A stretch of 64,000 nt of DNA from positions 1-64,000 of the forward strand of contig JANQFX010000001.1 in NCBI GenBank assembly GCA_028277725.1. The letters run 5' to 3'. Position numbers and translations under genes: made by a program. The notes beneath the pieces were generated by a model. The model did no database searches and had not been told where the DNA came from. It saw only the letters and a list, made by a program, of their open reading frames with translations. The stretch is from Thiohalocapsa sp. Lineage in GTDB: Bacteria > Pseudomonadota > Gammaproteobacteria > Chromatiales > Chromatiaceae. This document shows positions 26,899 through 34,581 of this stretch, one piece after another (the first letter of the stretch is position 1; each line of letters opens with the position of its first letter).

Positions 26899-27576
26899 CT
26901 AAAGCCTTGGTTGGCTCGGTCTCCAGGAATATAGCGCCAGCAGCACGAGGAACGAGAACACCAGCAGGATGGCCGCGAGCCGATGCGCGTCGCCGTACGC
27001 CAGGGCCTCGACGTGGTCGTAGATCTGCACCGAGGCGACCCGGGTGACGCCCGGAATGTTGCCGCCGATCATCAATACCACGCCGAACTCGCCGACGGTG
27101 TGCGCGAAGGTCAGGATGCCGGCGGTGACGAAGCCCGGTAGCGACAAGGGTAGGGCCACGGTGAAGAACCGGTCCAGCGGCGAGGCGCGCAGCGTCGCCG
27201 CCGCCTCTAGCGGCCGTTCGCCGATGGCCGCGAAGGCGTTCTGAACCGGCTGCACCATGAAGGGCAGCGAGTAGAACACCGAGCCCACCACGAGTCCCCA
27301 GAAGGTGAAGGGCAGCAGCCCGATGCCGAGCGCCTGGGTGAGCTGCCCCACCGGGCCGTTCGGCCCCATGGACACCAGCAGGTAGAAGCCCAGCACCGAC
27401 GGCGGTAGCACCAGCGGCAGGGCGACGACGGCACCCACCGGCCCCTTCCAGCGGGAGCGCGTCCGCGCCAGCCACCAGGCGATGGGGGTACCGACCAGGA
27501 ACAGGATCAGGGTCGTGACCGTCGCCAGGCGCAACGTCAGCAGGACGGCTTGGATGTCGCTGTCGGTCAGGAACAT
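26899..27576 (-). CDS. modB: molybdate ABC transporter permease
   Basis: Inner-membrane channel of ModABC. The 225-residue protein has about five or six membrane segments, the double-proline segment [15 protein letters not shown] typical of ModB, and the cytoplasmic EAA-type loop [25 protein letters not shown] that contacts Mod[16 protein letters not shown] is a further ModB signature. ATG at 27576, 45 bp downstream of modA. Confidence 0.94.
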   Translation of the reverse strand: MFLTDSDIQAVLLTLRLATVTTLILFLVGTPIAWWLARTRSRWKGPVGAVVALPLVLPPSVLGFYLLVSMGPNGPVGQLTQALGIGLLPFTFWGLVVGSVFYSLPFMVQPVQNAFAAIGERPLEAAATLRASPLDRFFTVALPLSLPGFVTAGILTFAHTVGEFGVVLMIGGNIPGVTRVASVQIYDHVEALAYGDAHRLAAILLVFSFLVLLALYSWRPSQPRL

Positions 27577-27621
27577 GCTTGGAGTTCGGCGGGTGTCGTG
27601 TGGAGCATTGAGGCGGGCGGC

Positions 27622-28383
27622 TTACTCGGTCTCGTAACCGAAGTCGTGGATCACGGCCCTGGCCTGATCGGACCTCAGATAGTCGAACAGGTCCGCGACC
27701 GCGGGATTGTCCGCGCCACGCTGCAGGATCACGGCGTCTTGGCTGATGGGGTCGTGCAGGTCGCCCGGCACCACCCAGCCGGAGCCTTCGGCGATCTCAC
27801 CGTCCTGCATGACCTGGGACAGCGCGACGAAGCCGACGGCCGCGTTGCCGGTGTCGACGAACTGGTAGGTCTGGGCGATGTTCTCGCCCATCACCAGCTT
27901 CGGCTCGATGGCGTCCTTCACACCCAGTGCCATCATGGTCTGCACGGAGGCCTTGCCATAGGGGGCGAGCCGAGGGTTGGCGATGGCGACCTTCCCGAAG
28001 TCACCGTGCTTCAACAGCTCGACCCCGTCCTCGACCGCATCCGGCGCCGCTGACCAGAGCACCAACTGGCCGATGGCGTAGGTGAACCGTGATCCGGCGA
28101 TGGCGACTCCTTCCTGTTCCAGTAGCTGCGGGCGTGCCTGGTCGGCGGACAGCAGGGCCTGAAAGGGGGCACCGTTCCTGATCTGGGCGTAGAGCTTACC
28201 GGTGGAGCCGTAGGAGGCCCGGACCCTGTGGTCGGTGTCCGCTTCGAACATCCGGATGATGGTCTTCATGGGGGCGGTGAAGTTGGAGGCGACGGCGATC
28301 TGCGCCTCGCCTCCGGCGGCATCGGCGAGCGGGCAGCACGCAAGGATGCCCGCGATCATGCGGAGCGGACGGAAACTGGGCAT
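27622..28383 (-). CDS. modA: molybdate-binding periplasmic protein
   Basis: Substrate-binding protein of ModABC. The 253-residue precursor has an N-terminal signal peptide (MIAGILACCPLADAAGG), then the ModA pattern: VAVASNFTAPMK-like start (QIAVASNFTAPMK), YGSTGKLYAQI for oxyanion binding, APFQALLSAD, and the C-terminal RSDQARAVIHDFGYE. First gene of modABC; no ModE palindrome was recognised upstream. Confidence 0.93.
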   Translation of the reverse strand: MPSFRPLRMIAGILACCPLADAAGGEAQIAVASNFTAPMKTIIRMFEADTDHRVRASYGSTGKLYAQIRNGAPFQALLSADQARPQLLEQEGVAIAGSRFTYAIGQLVLWSAAPDAVEDGVELLKHGDFGKVAIANPRLAPYGKASVQTMMALGVKDAIEPKLVMGENIAQTYQFVDTGNAAVGFVALSQVMQDGEIAEGSGWVVPGDLHDPISQDAVILQRGADNPAVADLFDYLRSDQARAVIHDFGYETE

Positions 28384-28941
28384 GGGTTCGACTCCAAGGG
28401 ATAACGTCGCGGCCGGGATTGGTCCGGCCGACCGCTGCGCGAATGGTCCGGGCGCGCCGCGGTCCGTCGGCTGAAGGTCCTGGATCCGGACTCGGCGCCG
28501 AGTGGACTGCGGTGGCCTCGATGGCGAACGGGTTTATGCTATGCAGAATGCGTGCCGCCCCTTCGCTTCCTTGCGGGGTCTGCGTCTGCGGGTTTGCGTG
28601 CAGGCCCCCGCAAGTACACTGAAGGCAACGCCGTCGTCGCCGAGCGCGTCTCGCGGGGGCTTCTCCTATTCAGCGAGGCAATGGCCTATTCAGCGAGGCA
28701 ATGGCGGCCCAAACAGCAGCCGCCGCCATTGTCGCATTTCCGACAATCGATATGCCCCCATTCCCGGGGCGGCAGAACCGACCCATGTCGCCACGTCTGG
28801 CGTCGGTGCGGGGCGACCACACCGGCTGACGGATCCGCCGGACTCTACGTCAAGTCCAGCTGATCTGCCGGCCCTGCCTTGCGCACTGCTTGCCGCCGTG
28901 TTTCGATCAGCGCCCCGAGTCCCCGACGGCCCTGTCTTGTC
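28384..28941. other. 558-bp intergenic region
   Basis: Separates divergent modA and the CPBP protease gene. It holds the tandem 20-bp repeat at 28665-28704. No convincing open frame, promoter or ModE box was recognised. Confidence 0.6.
28665..28704. repeat. tandem 20-bp direct repeat (two perfect copies)
   Basis: The unit cctattcagcgaggcaatgg occurs twice without spacer, at 28665-28684 and 28685-28704. It is noncoding in the chosen annotation. Two copies only, so not a CRISPR. Confidence 0.85.
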
Positions 28942-29838
28942 ATGCGTGTCACCGCCATCTTCTTCGCCTACCTGCTCTGCTGCCTGGTGCTCGGCGCACT
29001 GACGGCCGTGCCCCTGCTCGAGACAGGGCTTATCGACGAGCCGCCGAGGCGGGTGATGGGCAGGCTGGCACAGCTCTATATCCTGCTTGGACTCTGGCCC
29101 TTCCTGAAACTGTTACGCCTCAACAGCGCCGAGGCCCTGGGCTTCGGCCTGCCTCGACGGCGCTTCCTGCAGGACATCGTGCTGGGCTGGTTCCTGGGCG
29201 TGGCCATTCTGCTCGGGCTGGTCTGGGCGCTGCTGGCCCTTGGCGTGCGGGTGCCGGACATCCCCGAGGACGGCCTCGTCTGGTTCGTCCTGGAGAAGGC
29301 GATCACCGCTCTGATCGGCGGTCTGCTGATTGGCCTGTTGGAGGAGCTGTTCTTCCGCGGCGCCCTCTTTGGGGCCATTCGTCGACGCAGCGGTGTCGAG
29401 TCCGCGGTGGTCTGGTCAGCGGTGCTCTATGCGCTGCTGCACTTCATGAAGCCGCATGACCTGCCGCCCGGTGTGCCCTTCGACTGGGATGGCGCCTGGA
29501 TCATGTTCACCGGGGTGTTCACGGGCCTGGCGGACTGGCGGCAGCTGGATTCGCTACTGGCGCTGTTCTGGGTCGGCGTGTTCCTGGCGCTAGTGCGCGA
29601 GCGCACGGGGCACATCGCCTGGGGCATCGGTCTGCACGCGGGTTGGGTGTTCGTCATCCAGGTGAGCCGCCGATTGACGGACTCCGACCCGGACGCGGGA
29701 TTCGCCTTCCTGATCGGCGGCTACGACGGCGTCATCGGCCTGCTGGCAGCGGCCTGGATCGGGCTCTTGGCCTGGGTGTTCTGGGGGCTATCCGAGGGCT
29801 CTTGGCGTCGCTCAGCGGCGGCTGAGGCGGACGCTTGA
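28942..29838 (+). CDS. CPBP family intramembrane metalloprotease
   Basis: 298-residue polytopic membrane protein of the CAAX-protease/bacteriocin-processing (ABI) family. The diagnostic motifs are EELFFRG (Glu-Glu-x3-Arg) in the middle, LHFMKPHD for the first His, and GLHAGWVF for the second. About seven or eight hydrophobic segments are visible. The ATG at 28942 is preferred because the preceding 21 codons are polar and unconserved. Substrate unknown. Flanked by unrelated genes. Confidence 0.88.
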   Translation: MRVTAIFFAYLLCCLVLGALTAVPLLETGLIDEPPRRVMGRLAQLYILLGLWPFLKLLRLNSAEALGFGLPRRRFLQDIVLGWFLGVAILLGLVWALLALGVRVPDIPEDGLVWFVLEKAITALIGGLLIGLLEELFFRGALFGAIRRRSGVESAVVWSAVLYALLHFMKPHDLPPGVPFDWDGAWIMFTGVFTGLADWRQLDSLLALFWVGVFLALVRERTGHIAWGIGLHAGWVFVIQVSRRLTDSDPDAGFAFLIGGYDGVIGLLAAAWIGLLAWVFWGLSEGSWRRSAAAEADA

Positions 29839-29914
29839 GCGCCGGCCCAAGCCATCGGCGTATCGGACGTGGGTGGCTGCCCTCGAGAATGGGCCGCGTG
29901 CGCCGTCTGCCGGG

Positions 29915-30544
29915 CTAGTCGATGACGCCGTAGCGCCGCAGCAGGTCGGACATCAACGGGTCGCTTAGCAAGTCGGCATCGACAGGGCCGTCGTCGGTGG
30001 CAAGCGGCGCGCCGCGCTCCAGCAGCAGCTTGGCGATATTGATGTCGTCCTGCATCACCGCGAGGGCCAGCGGCGTGTTGCCGTCGGCGTCTTGGGCGCC
30101 GAGTCTGGCGCCGCGGCGCAACAACAGGCCGAGGGTATCGCGGTCCAGGCGCTGCGCCTTGGTGAGGGACAGCAGCAGTGCCTCGGGATCATCCTCGGCG
30201 CCGTTCTTGAGTAGAAGCTCCGCTGCCTGTACACGGCCGTTGCGCAGAGCGAACTCCAACGCCGTGCGGCCCTGCGGGCCAGTGAGGGATGGGTCCGCAC
30301 CGTGCTTGAGCAACTCCTTGGCAATGGCCACGTCGCCCTTGCCGACGGCGATCGCCAACGGCAGCTCGCCGCCGGGACCGGGCTGGTTCGGATCCGTGCC
30401 CCAGTAAAGGTGGCGCTTGATCTGCACCAGATTCGCCGTCCGGACGGCCCCATGGAAGCTACCGCTGGGCTCTGGTGGCGTGTCGCAGCCTTGCAGCAGG
30501 AGTAGGCAGCCGAGTATGGTCGCGAGTCGTCGTATGGTCCGCAT
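29915..30544 (-). CDS. ankyrin-repeat lipoprotein
   Basis: 209-residue exported protein. The signal peptide ends LLLLQGC, a lipobox, so it is probably acylated at about Cys20. Ankyrin repeats follow: LPLAIAVGKGDVAIAKELLKHGADP, TALEFALRNGRVQAAELLLKNGA and TPLALAVMQDDINIAKLLLERGAP. The ATG at 30544 was chosen because it directly precedes the signal peptide. Likely a periplasmic protein-protein interaction module; partner unknown. Confidence 0.83.
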   Translation of the reverse strand: MRTIRRLATILGCLLLLQGCDTPPEPSGSFHGAVRTANLVQIKRHLYWGTDPNQPGPGGELPLAIAVGKGDVAIAKELLKHGADPSLTGPQGRTALEFALRNGRVQAAELLLKNGAEDDPEALLLSLTKAQRLDRDTLGLLLRRGARLGAQDADGNTPLALAVMQDDINIAKLLLERGAPLATDDGPVDADLLSDPLMSDLLRRYGVID

Positions 30545-30679
30545 GGCGTATTGGCAGCGCTGGCTTCGTCCGCGTATCACCCGGGTGCGTTGCTCGTGCC
30601 TCGGCTCTGCACCCGCCGGAAGAGACCTGGCACCGTAACGCCCGCAAGGTCCGCGGGCAAGCCGCGAGACACCATCCGC

Positions 30680-31063
30680 ATGCTCGGGAAGTTCCTGCTG
30701 ACCTTGGCCGTCGTCGTACTGGCCTTCTATGCCGTCCGCCAGCGTTTCCTGGCCGATGCGGCGCCCGCACGTGCGAGTGAACAGGCAGAGGGCCCGCTGA
30801 CACGCCACGGGCTGATTCGGATCGCCGCCGCCGCGGTGGTGGCGATCATGCTCATCGGCAGCGGCTGGGCGTTGCTCAGCGGCATCGAGCGCGGCGATGA
30901 CGTCGTCACCCTGGAGGTGGTGAACCCGATGAGCGGCACCACCGACCGCTTCCAGGCGCGCCGCAGCGACGTCGGCGAGCGCAGCATCCTCACCTTGGAC
31001 GGGCGTCGCATCCGGTTCTCCGAGGTGGATAGGCTGGTGATCCTGGAGGGGGCAGCAGACTAG
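30680..31063 (+). CDS. small membrane protein of unknown function
   Basis: 127 residues with two hydrophobic segments (FLLTLAVVVLAFYAV and IRIAAAAVVAIMLIGSGWALL) joined by a short polar loop, then a soluble C-terminal domain of about 50 residues with beta-strand-like sequence (DVVTLEVVNPMSGTTDRFQARR). I do not recognise the family. The ATG at 30680 starts the first membrane segment. Divergent from the ankyrin lipoprotein, with 135 bp between starts. Confidence 0.65.
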   Translation: MLGKFLLTLAVVVLAFYAVRQRFLADAAPARASEQAEGPLTRHGLIRIAAAAVVAIMLIGSGWALLSGIERGDDVVTLEVVNPMSGTTDRFQARRSDVGERSILTLDGRRIRFSEVDRLVILEGAAD

Positions 31064-31084
31064 GGCCGCACCCGCATGCGATGA

Positions 31085-31633
31085 TCAGACCGCGTCCCCG
31101 TCCCGCGGACCCAGATTGAACGCCACCGAGAGCCTGAGCCCTTCCCCTCGGTGCGGCTCCACCCAATGCACCAAAGACGGTGGAAACAGCAGCAGCATGC
31201 CGGCGCTTGGCCGGACCTGGGTACGAAATGGCCCGTCCTGGAAGCCGATGTCGCCGCTGTGCTCGGGCACGGCGACGTAGTAGACCCCCGATAGGAGCTC
31301 GTCGTTCTCCTCGTGGCTGTGGCGGCTGGTGCCGCTGCCCGGCGGCATGGCGTTGAGCCAGAAGCCGCAGCGCAGCGGCGGGCAGTCCGGCCCGAGGGTT
31401 CTGGCGCCGACCGCCGTGGCGAAGGCGAGCAGGGCATCCAGCCCCGGCAGCCGGTCGCGGCCGACGTAGAGGTTCTCGAAGCGGCCGTCGATGAAGTGGC
31501 TGCGGCGCTCGAAATCCTGCTCGCCCAGCGCGCCGAAGGACTCCGCGAGCGGGCCGTTGATGGCATCCGCATCCGGGTAGCGCAGCGTCGCGAGCGGTGC
31601 GATGCGTTTGGGTGAGGGGATGTCGCGCGTCAT
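31085..31633 (-). CDS. 2OG-Fe(II) oxygenase-like protein
   Basis: 182 residues with a double-stranded beta-helix pattern. Likely Fe ligands are in SRHSHEENDELLSGVYYV (HxH/D region) and LVHWVEPHRGEGLRLSVAFN (distal His with the Arg that would bind 2-oxoglutarate). This resembles the 2OG-FeII_Oxy_5 group, whose substrates are mostly unknown. ATG at 31633 chosen; upstream codons are low complexity. 136 bp downstream of a PPOX-like flavoprotein on the same strand. Confidence 0.65.
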   Translation of the reverse strand: MTRDIPSPKRIAPLATLRYPDADAINGPLAESFGALGEQDFERRSHFIDGRFENLYVGRDRLPGLDALLAFATAVGARTLGPDCPPLRCGFWLNAMPPGSGTSRHSHEENDELLSGVYYVAVPEHSGDIGFQDGPFRTQVRPSAGMLLLFPPSLVHWVEPHRGEGLRLSVAFNLGPRDGDAV

Positions 31634-31769
31634 GGGTCGACAAAGCGATCGTCGTCGTTGTCGTGATCGTTGTCGTGAGCGAGCATCCGACGACGACAAC
31701 GAAAGGGACTGTTGGTCAGGGGACTCCGCGCATGCCGCCAGTCGTTCCGCTTGTTCCTGAGCAGAGTTC

Positions 31770-32987
31770 CTAGACGGCGTCCGTCGGCAGCGCACCGAAG
31801 CGGCGTTCGTGCTCCGTGCGGCTGCGGGTCACGCAGTCCTCGATGGAGACGCCGAGGAACCAGTTGCCGGTGACGCCGACCTTGCCGCCGGCCAACGCCC
31901 TGTCCAGGGCCTCGACGACATCCATGTGCCCCTTTCGCAGCGCCGGCAACCGGTTGCGCATGCTGGTTCCGGCGCGGACCTGCTCCGGGCGTGTTGCCAG
32001 CGCCTCGCAGGCGGCCTGGATGCGGGCCGTCTCATCCAACGCGTCACCCGGGAAGTGGAAGGCGAAGCCGCGCAGCTGGTCGTCGGCGAGGAAATCCCGG
32101 GATACGGCGGATAGGAAACTACCGTCGACGCTGATGAAGCCCGCCAACTCGTCGACACCGACATCGGCCTTGTCGAAGACGAGCACCTGGGTGTCGATCT
32201 CCGCCATGCCGATGCCGCCGACGATACGCGCCGCCTCGGGCACAGCGGTGGCCAGCAGCCCGGTGGCGATGTCCGGCGGTACCGCGAGGGTCAGCCAGTC
32301 GCAGCGGAACTCACCGCCGTCGGCGCAGCGCAGCCGATAGCCGCCGTCTTCCCCTTGCACCTCCGTCACGGCGCAGCCCGTGCGCAGCTCAACGCCGGGG
32401 CCGGCGGCCAGCGCGCGCGGGATCTCGCGCAGGCCCTCGGGCATGCTGAAGCTGCGCAGCACGTCCTTGCGCCGCGGCTTCTTGCGGAACAGGGCCTCGG
32501 CGGGGAAGTCGTCCGCCGGCTGGCAGATAACGGAGCGGAAGGCCGGGCCGAACAGGTCGCGATAGTTCTTCTCGCCGAGGCCTCGGCCGTAGAACTCCCG
32601 CACGCTGGCGCCTGACTTGTCGCCGCCGAACAGCCTCGGCAGCGAGCGTGCCAGTTCGAAGAAGTGCATGGCGGACAGGATGGATTTTCGTTTTCCGCCG
32701 CGCCAGAGCTTGTAGCTCTGCTTGGCCTTCGCAGTTGCGCGATCGAGTACGCCGAGGCGCTCCATGATGCCGAGCAGGTTGCCGTAGCTGTTGAAACAGC
32801 TGTGGCTGCCCGCCTCGACCCAGTAGTCATCCAGCTCCGGGAATGTGCGGGTGCACATGCAGCCGCCGGGTTGCTCCGCGGACTCCAGGACCAGGGTGTC
32901 CTGTCCGGTACGCGCGGCGTAATGGGCGGCGCTCAGCCCGCTGATGCCGGCGCCGATGACGATGTGGGGAAAGGCTTGTGGACTCAT
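31770..32987 (-). CDS. FAD-dependent amine oxidase/protoporphyrinogen-oxidase-like protein
   Basis: 405-residue flavoprotein. The N-terminal dinucleotide-binding motif is VIGAGISGLSAAHYAARTG followed by LESAEQPGGCMCT, and the C-terminal FAD segment is VGVTGNWFLGVSIEDCVTRS, as in HemY-type protoporphyrinogen oxidases and phytoene-desaturase relatives. The central substrate domain is not specific enough to choose between haem synthesis and another oxidation. No other haem genes are near. Confidence 0.75.
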   Translation of the reverse strand: MSPQAFPHIVIGAGISGLSAAHYAARTGQDTLVLESAEQPGGCMCTRTFPELDDYWVEAGSHSCFNSYGNLLGIMERLGVLDRATAKAKQSYKLWRGGKRKSILSAMHFFELARSLPRLFGGDKSGASVREFYGRGLGEKNYRDLFGPAFRSVICQPADDFPAEALFRKKPRRKDVLRSFSMPEGLREIPRALAAGPGVELRTGCAVTEVQGEDGGYRLRCADGGEFRCDWLTLAVPPDIATGLLATAVPEAARIVGGIGMAEIDTQVLVFDKADVGVDELAGFISVDGSFLSAVSRDFLADDQLRGFAFHFPGDALDETARIQAACEALATRPEQVRAGTSMRNRLPALRKGHMDVVEALDRALAGGKVGVTGNWFLGVSIEDCVTRSRTEHERRFGALPTDAV

Positions 32988-33034
32988 GCTCGGGCTCTGT
33001 CGCTGGCGGGCGCGGCGCCCGACCTTCTGCCCGC

Positions 33035-33631
33035 CTATTGTCCGTCGCCGGACGGTCGATCGTCGAGGGGTGCGAGGCTGAAGGCGTCCAGATCGAACAT
33101 CGGCGAGGCCGCCGGCGGAGGCGCGCAGTCGCTCAGGTCCCAGGCATAACCGGGGACCAGGCTCAGACCGCTGGTGTCGGGTTGCCGAGGCGGGCCGCGA
33201 TCATCGATCTCGTCGAGCGGCGCACCCGGGGGGGCCAGGCTGAGTGCTCCATCGGTCCGTGTCGCTGCGGCGTTCGCCATCCCGCCGGTGTCATCGCCTC
33301 GGTCGACGGCCGACTCCGCCGCGGGGCCGGCATCCGATGGCGGTGGTGAGAACGCGTCGGGGTCGGCGGCTGGTGTCGAGGAGGAGACGGGCGGTGGGAT
33401 GACTGCCTCGATCTCCGCCCGGGCGCCGGCGTTGAGGAACGCCTGCTGGAAACGGGTCGCGGTGATTAGATCCACTCCGCGCTTCACGACCGCGTTCTGG
33501 CCACTGAAGAGGACCTGCAGACGCTCACCGCCGACCCTGAAGGTTTCACCGACCTTCTCTTGGACCTCGTCCGCGTCCATGCCATCCAAGATCTCACCGG
33601 CAAAGACGATGTTGTACAGGTCCTCGGACAT
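33035..33631 (-). CDS. conserved protein of unknown function with Pro/Ala-rich tail
   Basis: 198 residues. The N-terminal 80 form a compact domain (YNIVFAGEILDGMDADEVQEK, VLFSGQNAVVKRGVDL, RFQQAFLNAGARAEIE) that I have seen at the N-terminus of other proteobacterial proteins, but it has no function I can name. The rest is a low-complexity Pro/Ala/Asp-rich tail ending in a repeated LDAFSLAPL/GLSLVPG pattern. Soluble, no signal peptide. ATG at 33631. Confidence 0.65.
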   Translation of the reverse strand: MSEDLYNIVFAGEILDGMDADEVQEKVGETFRVGGERLQVLFSGQNAVVKRGVDLITATRFQQAFLNAGARAEIEAVIPPPVSSSTPAADPDAFSPPPSDAGPAAESAVDRGDDTGGMANAAATRTDGALSLAPPGAPLDEIDDRGPPRQPDTSGLSLVPGYAWDLSDCAPPPAASPMFDLDAFSLAPLDDRPSGDGQ

Positions 33632-33707
33632 TGCGCCGCACCTCCGTTGGATCGATGACGCCGAGGCCTGGCTTGCGGGGGCAGCCTGCCCCGCCTTGGG
33701 CCCGACG

Positions 33708-34280
33708 CTACATGGGCTTCGAGAGCGTGAAGGCGCCGCGGATGTCGCCCGCCTTGTACCCGCGTGCCTGATCCTCAGGATAGGCCGCATCGATGGCCTC
33801 GGCCAGTTCCGGCGCGATGCGGGCGCCGTGGCAGGCGACGCAGACCTGGCCCGTTGGGATGGCCTGCATGTGCCGGTAGACCTTGCCGTCGTCCATGGTG
33901 ACGACTTCGGCGTAAGTCATGCCTTTGGGCGACTCGCCGTTGCGCTGGCGGGACTCGAATTGCTCGAGCACGTTGGTCTCCCAGGCATCCGGGGCATTCC
34001 TGGCGCCGTTGCGGGTCTTGAGGCTGGTGCGGCCGATCTGCCACTCGGACCGCTGCGACAGGTCCGCGGCGATGGCGGGGGCCTCCTCCTTGCACACCTG
34101 GATGGCGCACACCGGTCCGCCCTCCGCCATGGCGCCCTTCAGCTCGCCCTGCAGGCTGGTGGCGAACGCCTTGATCAGGGCGCGTGCCTCCCAGGGCTCG
34201 TCGATGGTGTCCTCGGCATGCGACACGGCGGCGCCGACGGCGAGTGCCAGCGTGGCGGCGGTGAGCAGGGGTTTGGTCAT
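33708..34280 (-). CDS. periplasmic Tll0287-like (DUF3365) haem protein
   Basis: 190-residue exported protein with a signal peptide (LLTAATLALAVGAAVSHA). The Tll0287-like sensor-type domain is followed by one c-type haem motif CVACHG, about residue 147. A second Cys pair (CAIQVC) in the N-terminal part is conserved in this family. Such proteins are periplasmic monohaem cytochromes or haem-based sensors. ATG at 34280. Confidence 0.78.
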   Translation of the reverse strand: MTKPLLTAATLALAVGAAVSHAEDTIDEPWEARALIKAFATSLQGELKGAMAEGGPVCAIQVCKEEAPAIAADLSQRSEWQIGRTSLKTRNGARNAPDAWETNVLEQFESRQRNGESPKGMTYAEVVTMDDGKVYRHMQAIPTGQVCVACHGARIAPELAEAIDAAYPEDQARGYKAGDIRGAFTLSKPM

Positions 34281-34581
34281 GGTCTGTTTCCGTTCTAAGG
34301 CGTTGGCTTGGACGAAGACAATGGTCGGCCGGATTCGCGCCGAGGGTTGGTTCCGGCGAAGCGGTTGCAACCATGGACGCAACTGGGTCTCCGACTCGGA
34401 TGCTTCTTGGCGGGAAGCATGCCCGTCGGGCGCGGACCCGAGCCATGGCAATCCGCAACCGGGCAGCGGTCGGGCCGTTTGGTCATCCGAGCATGGCCAC
34501 GCCTGGCCTTGGGCTGTCGGTGCGGGCTCGGCAAGACTATGGTTCGCGTATACTGCCGGCGCAGCCAGGTGGGAGGCTTAC

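Noticed and set aside
28384-28600. Molybdenum-cofactor riboswitch or ModE box before modA
   Set aside because: No matching palindrome or conserved structure could be read.
28665-28704. CRISPR array
   Set aside because: Only two copies with no spacer, and no cas genes in the window.
31640-31710. Repetitive CGTCGTTGTCG sequence with weak inverted symmetry
   Set aside because: Low-complexity simple repeat; pairing is too short and imperfect to call a structure.
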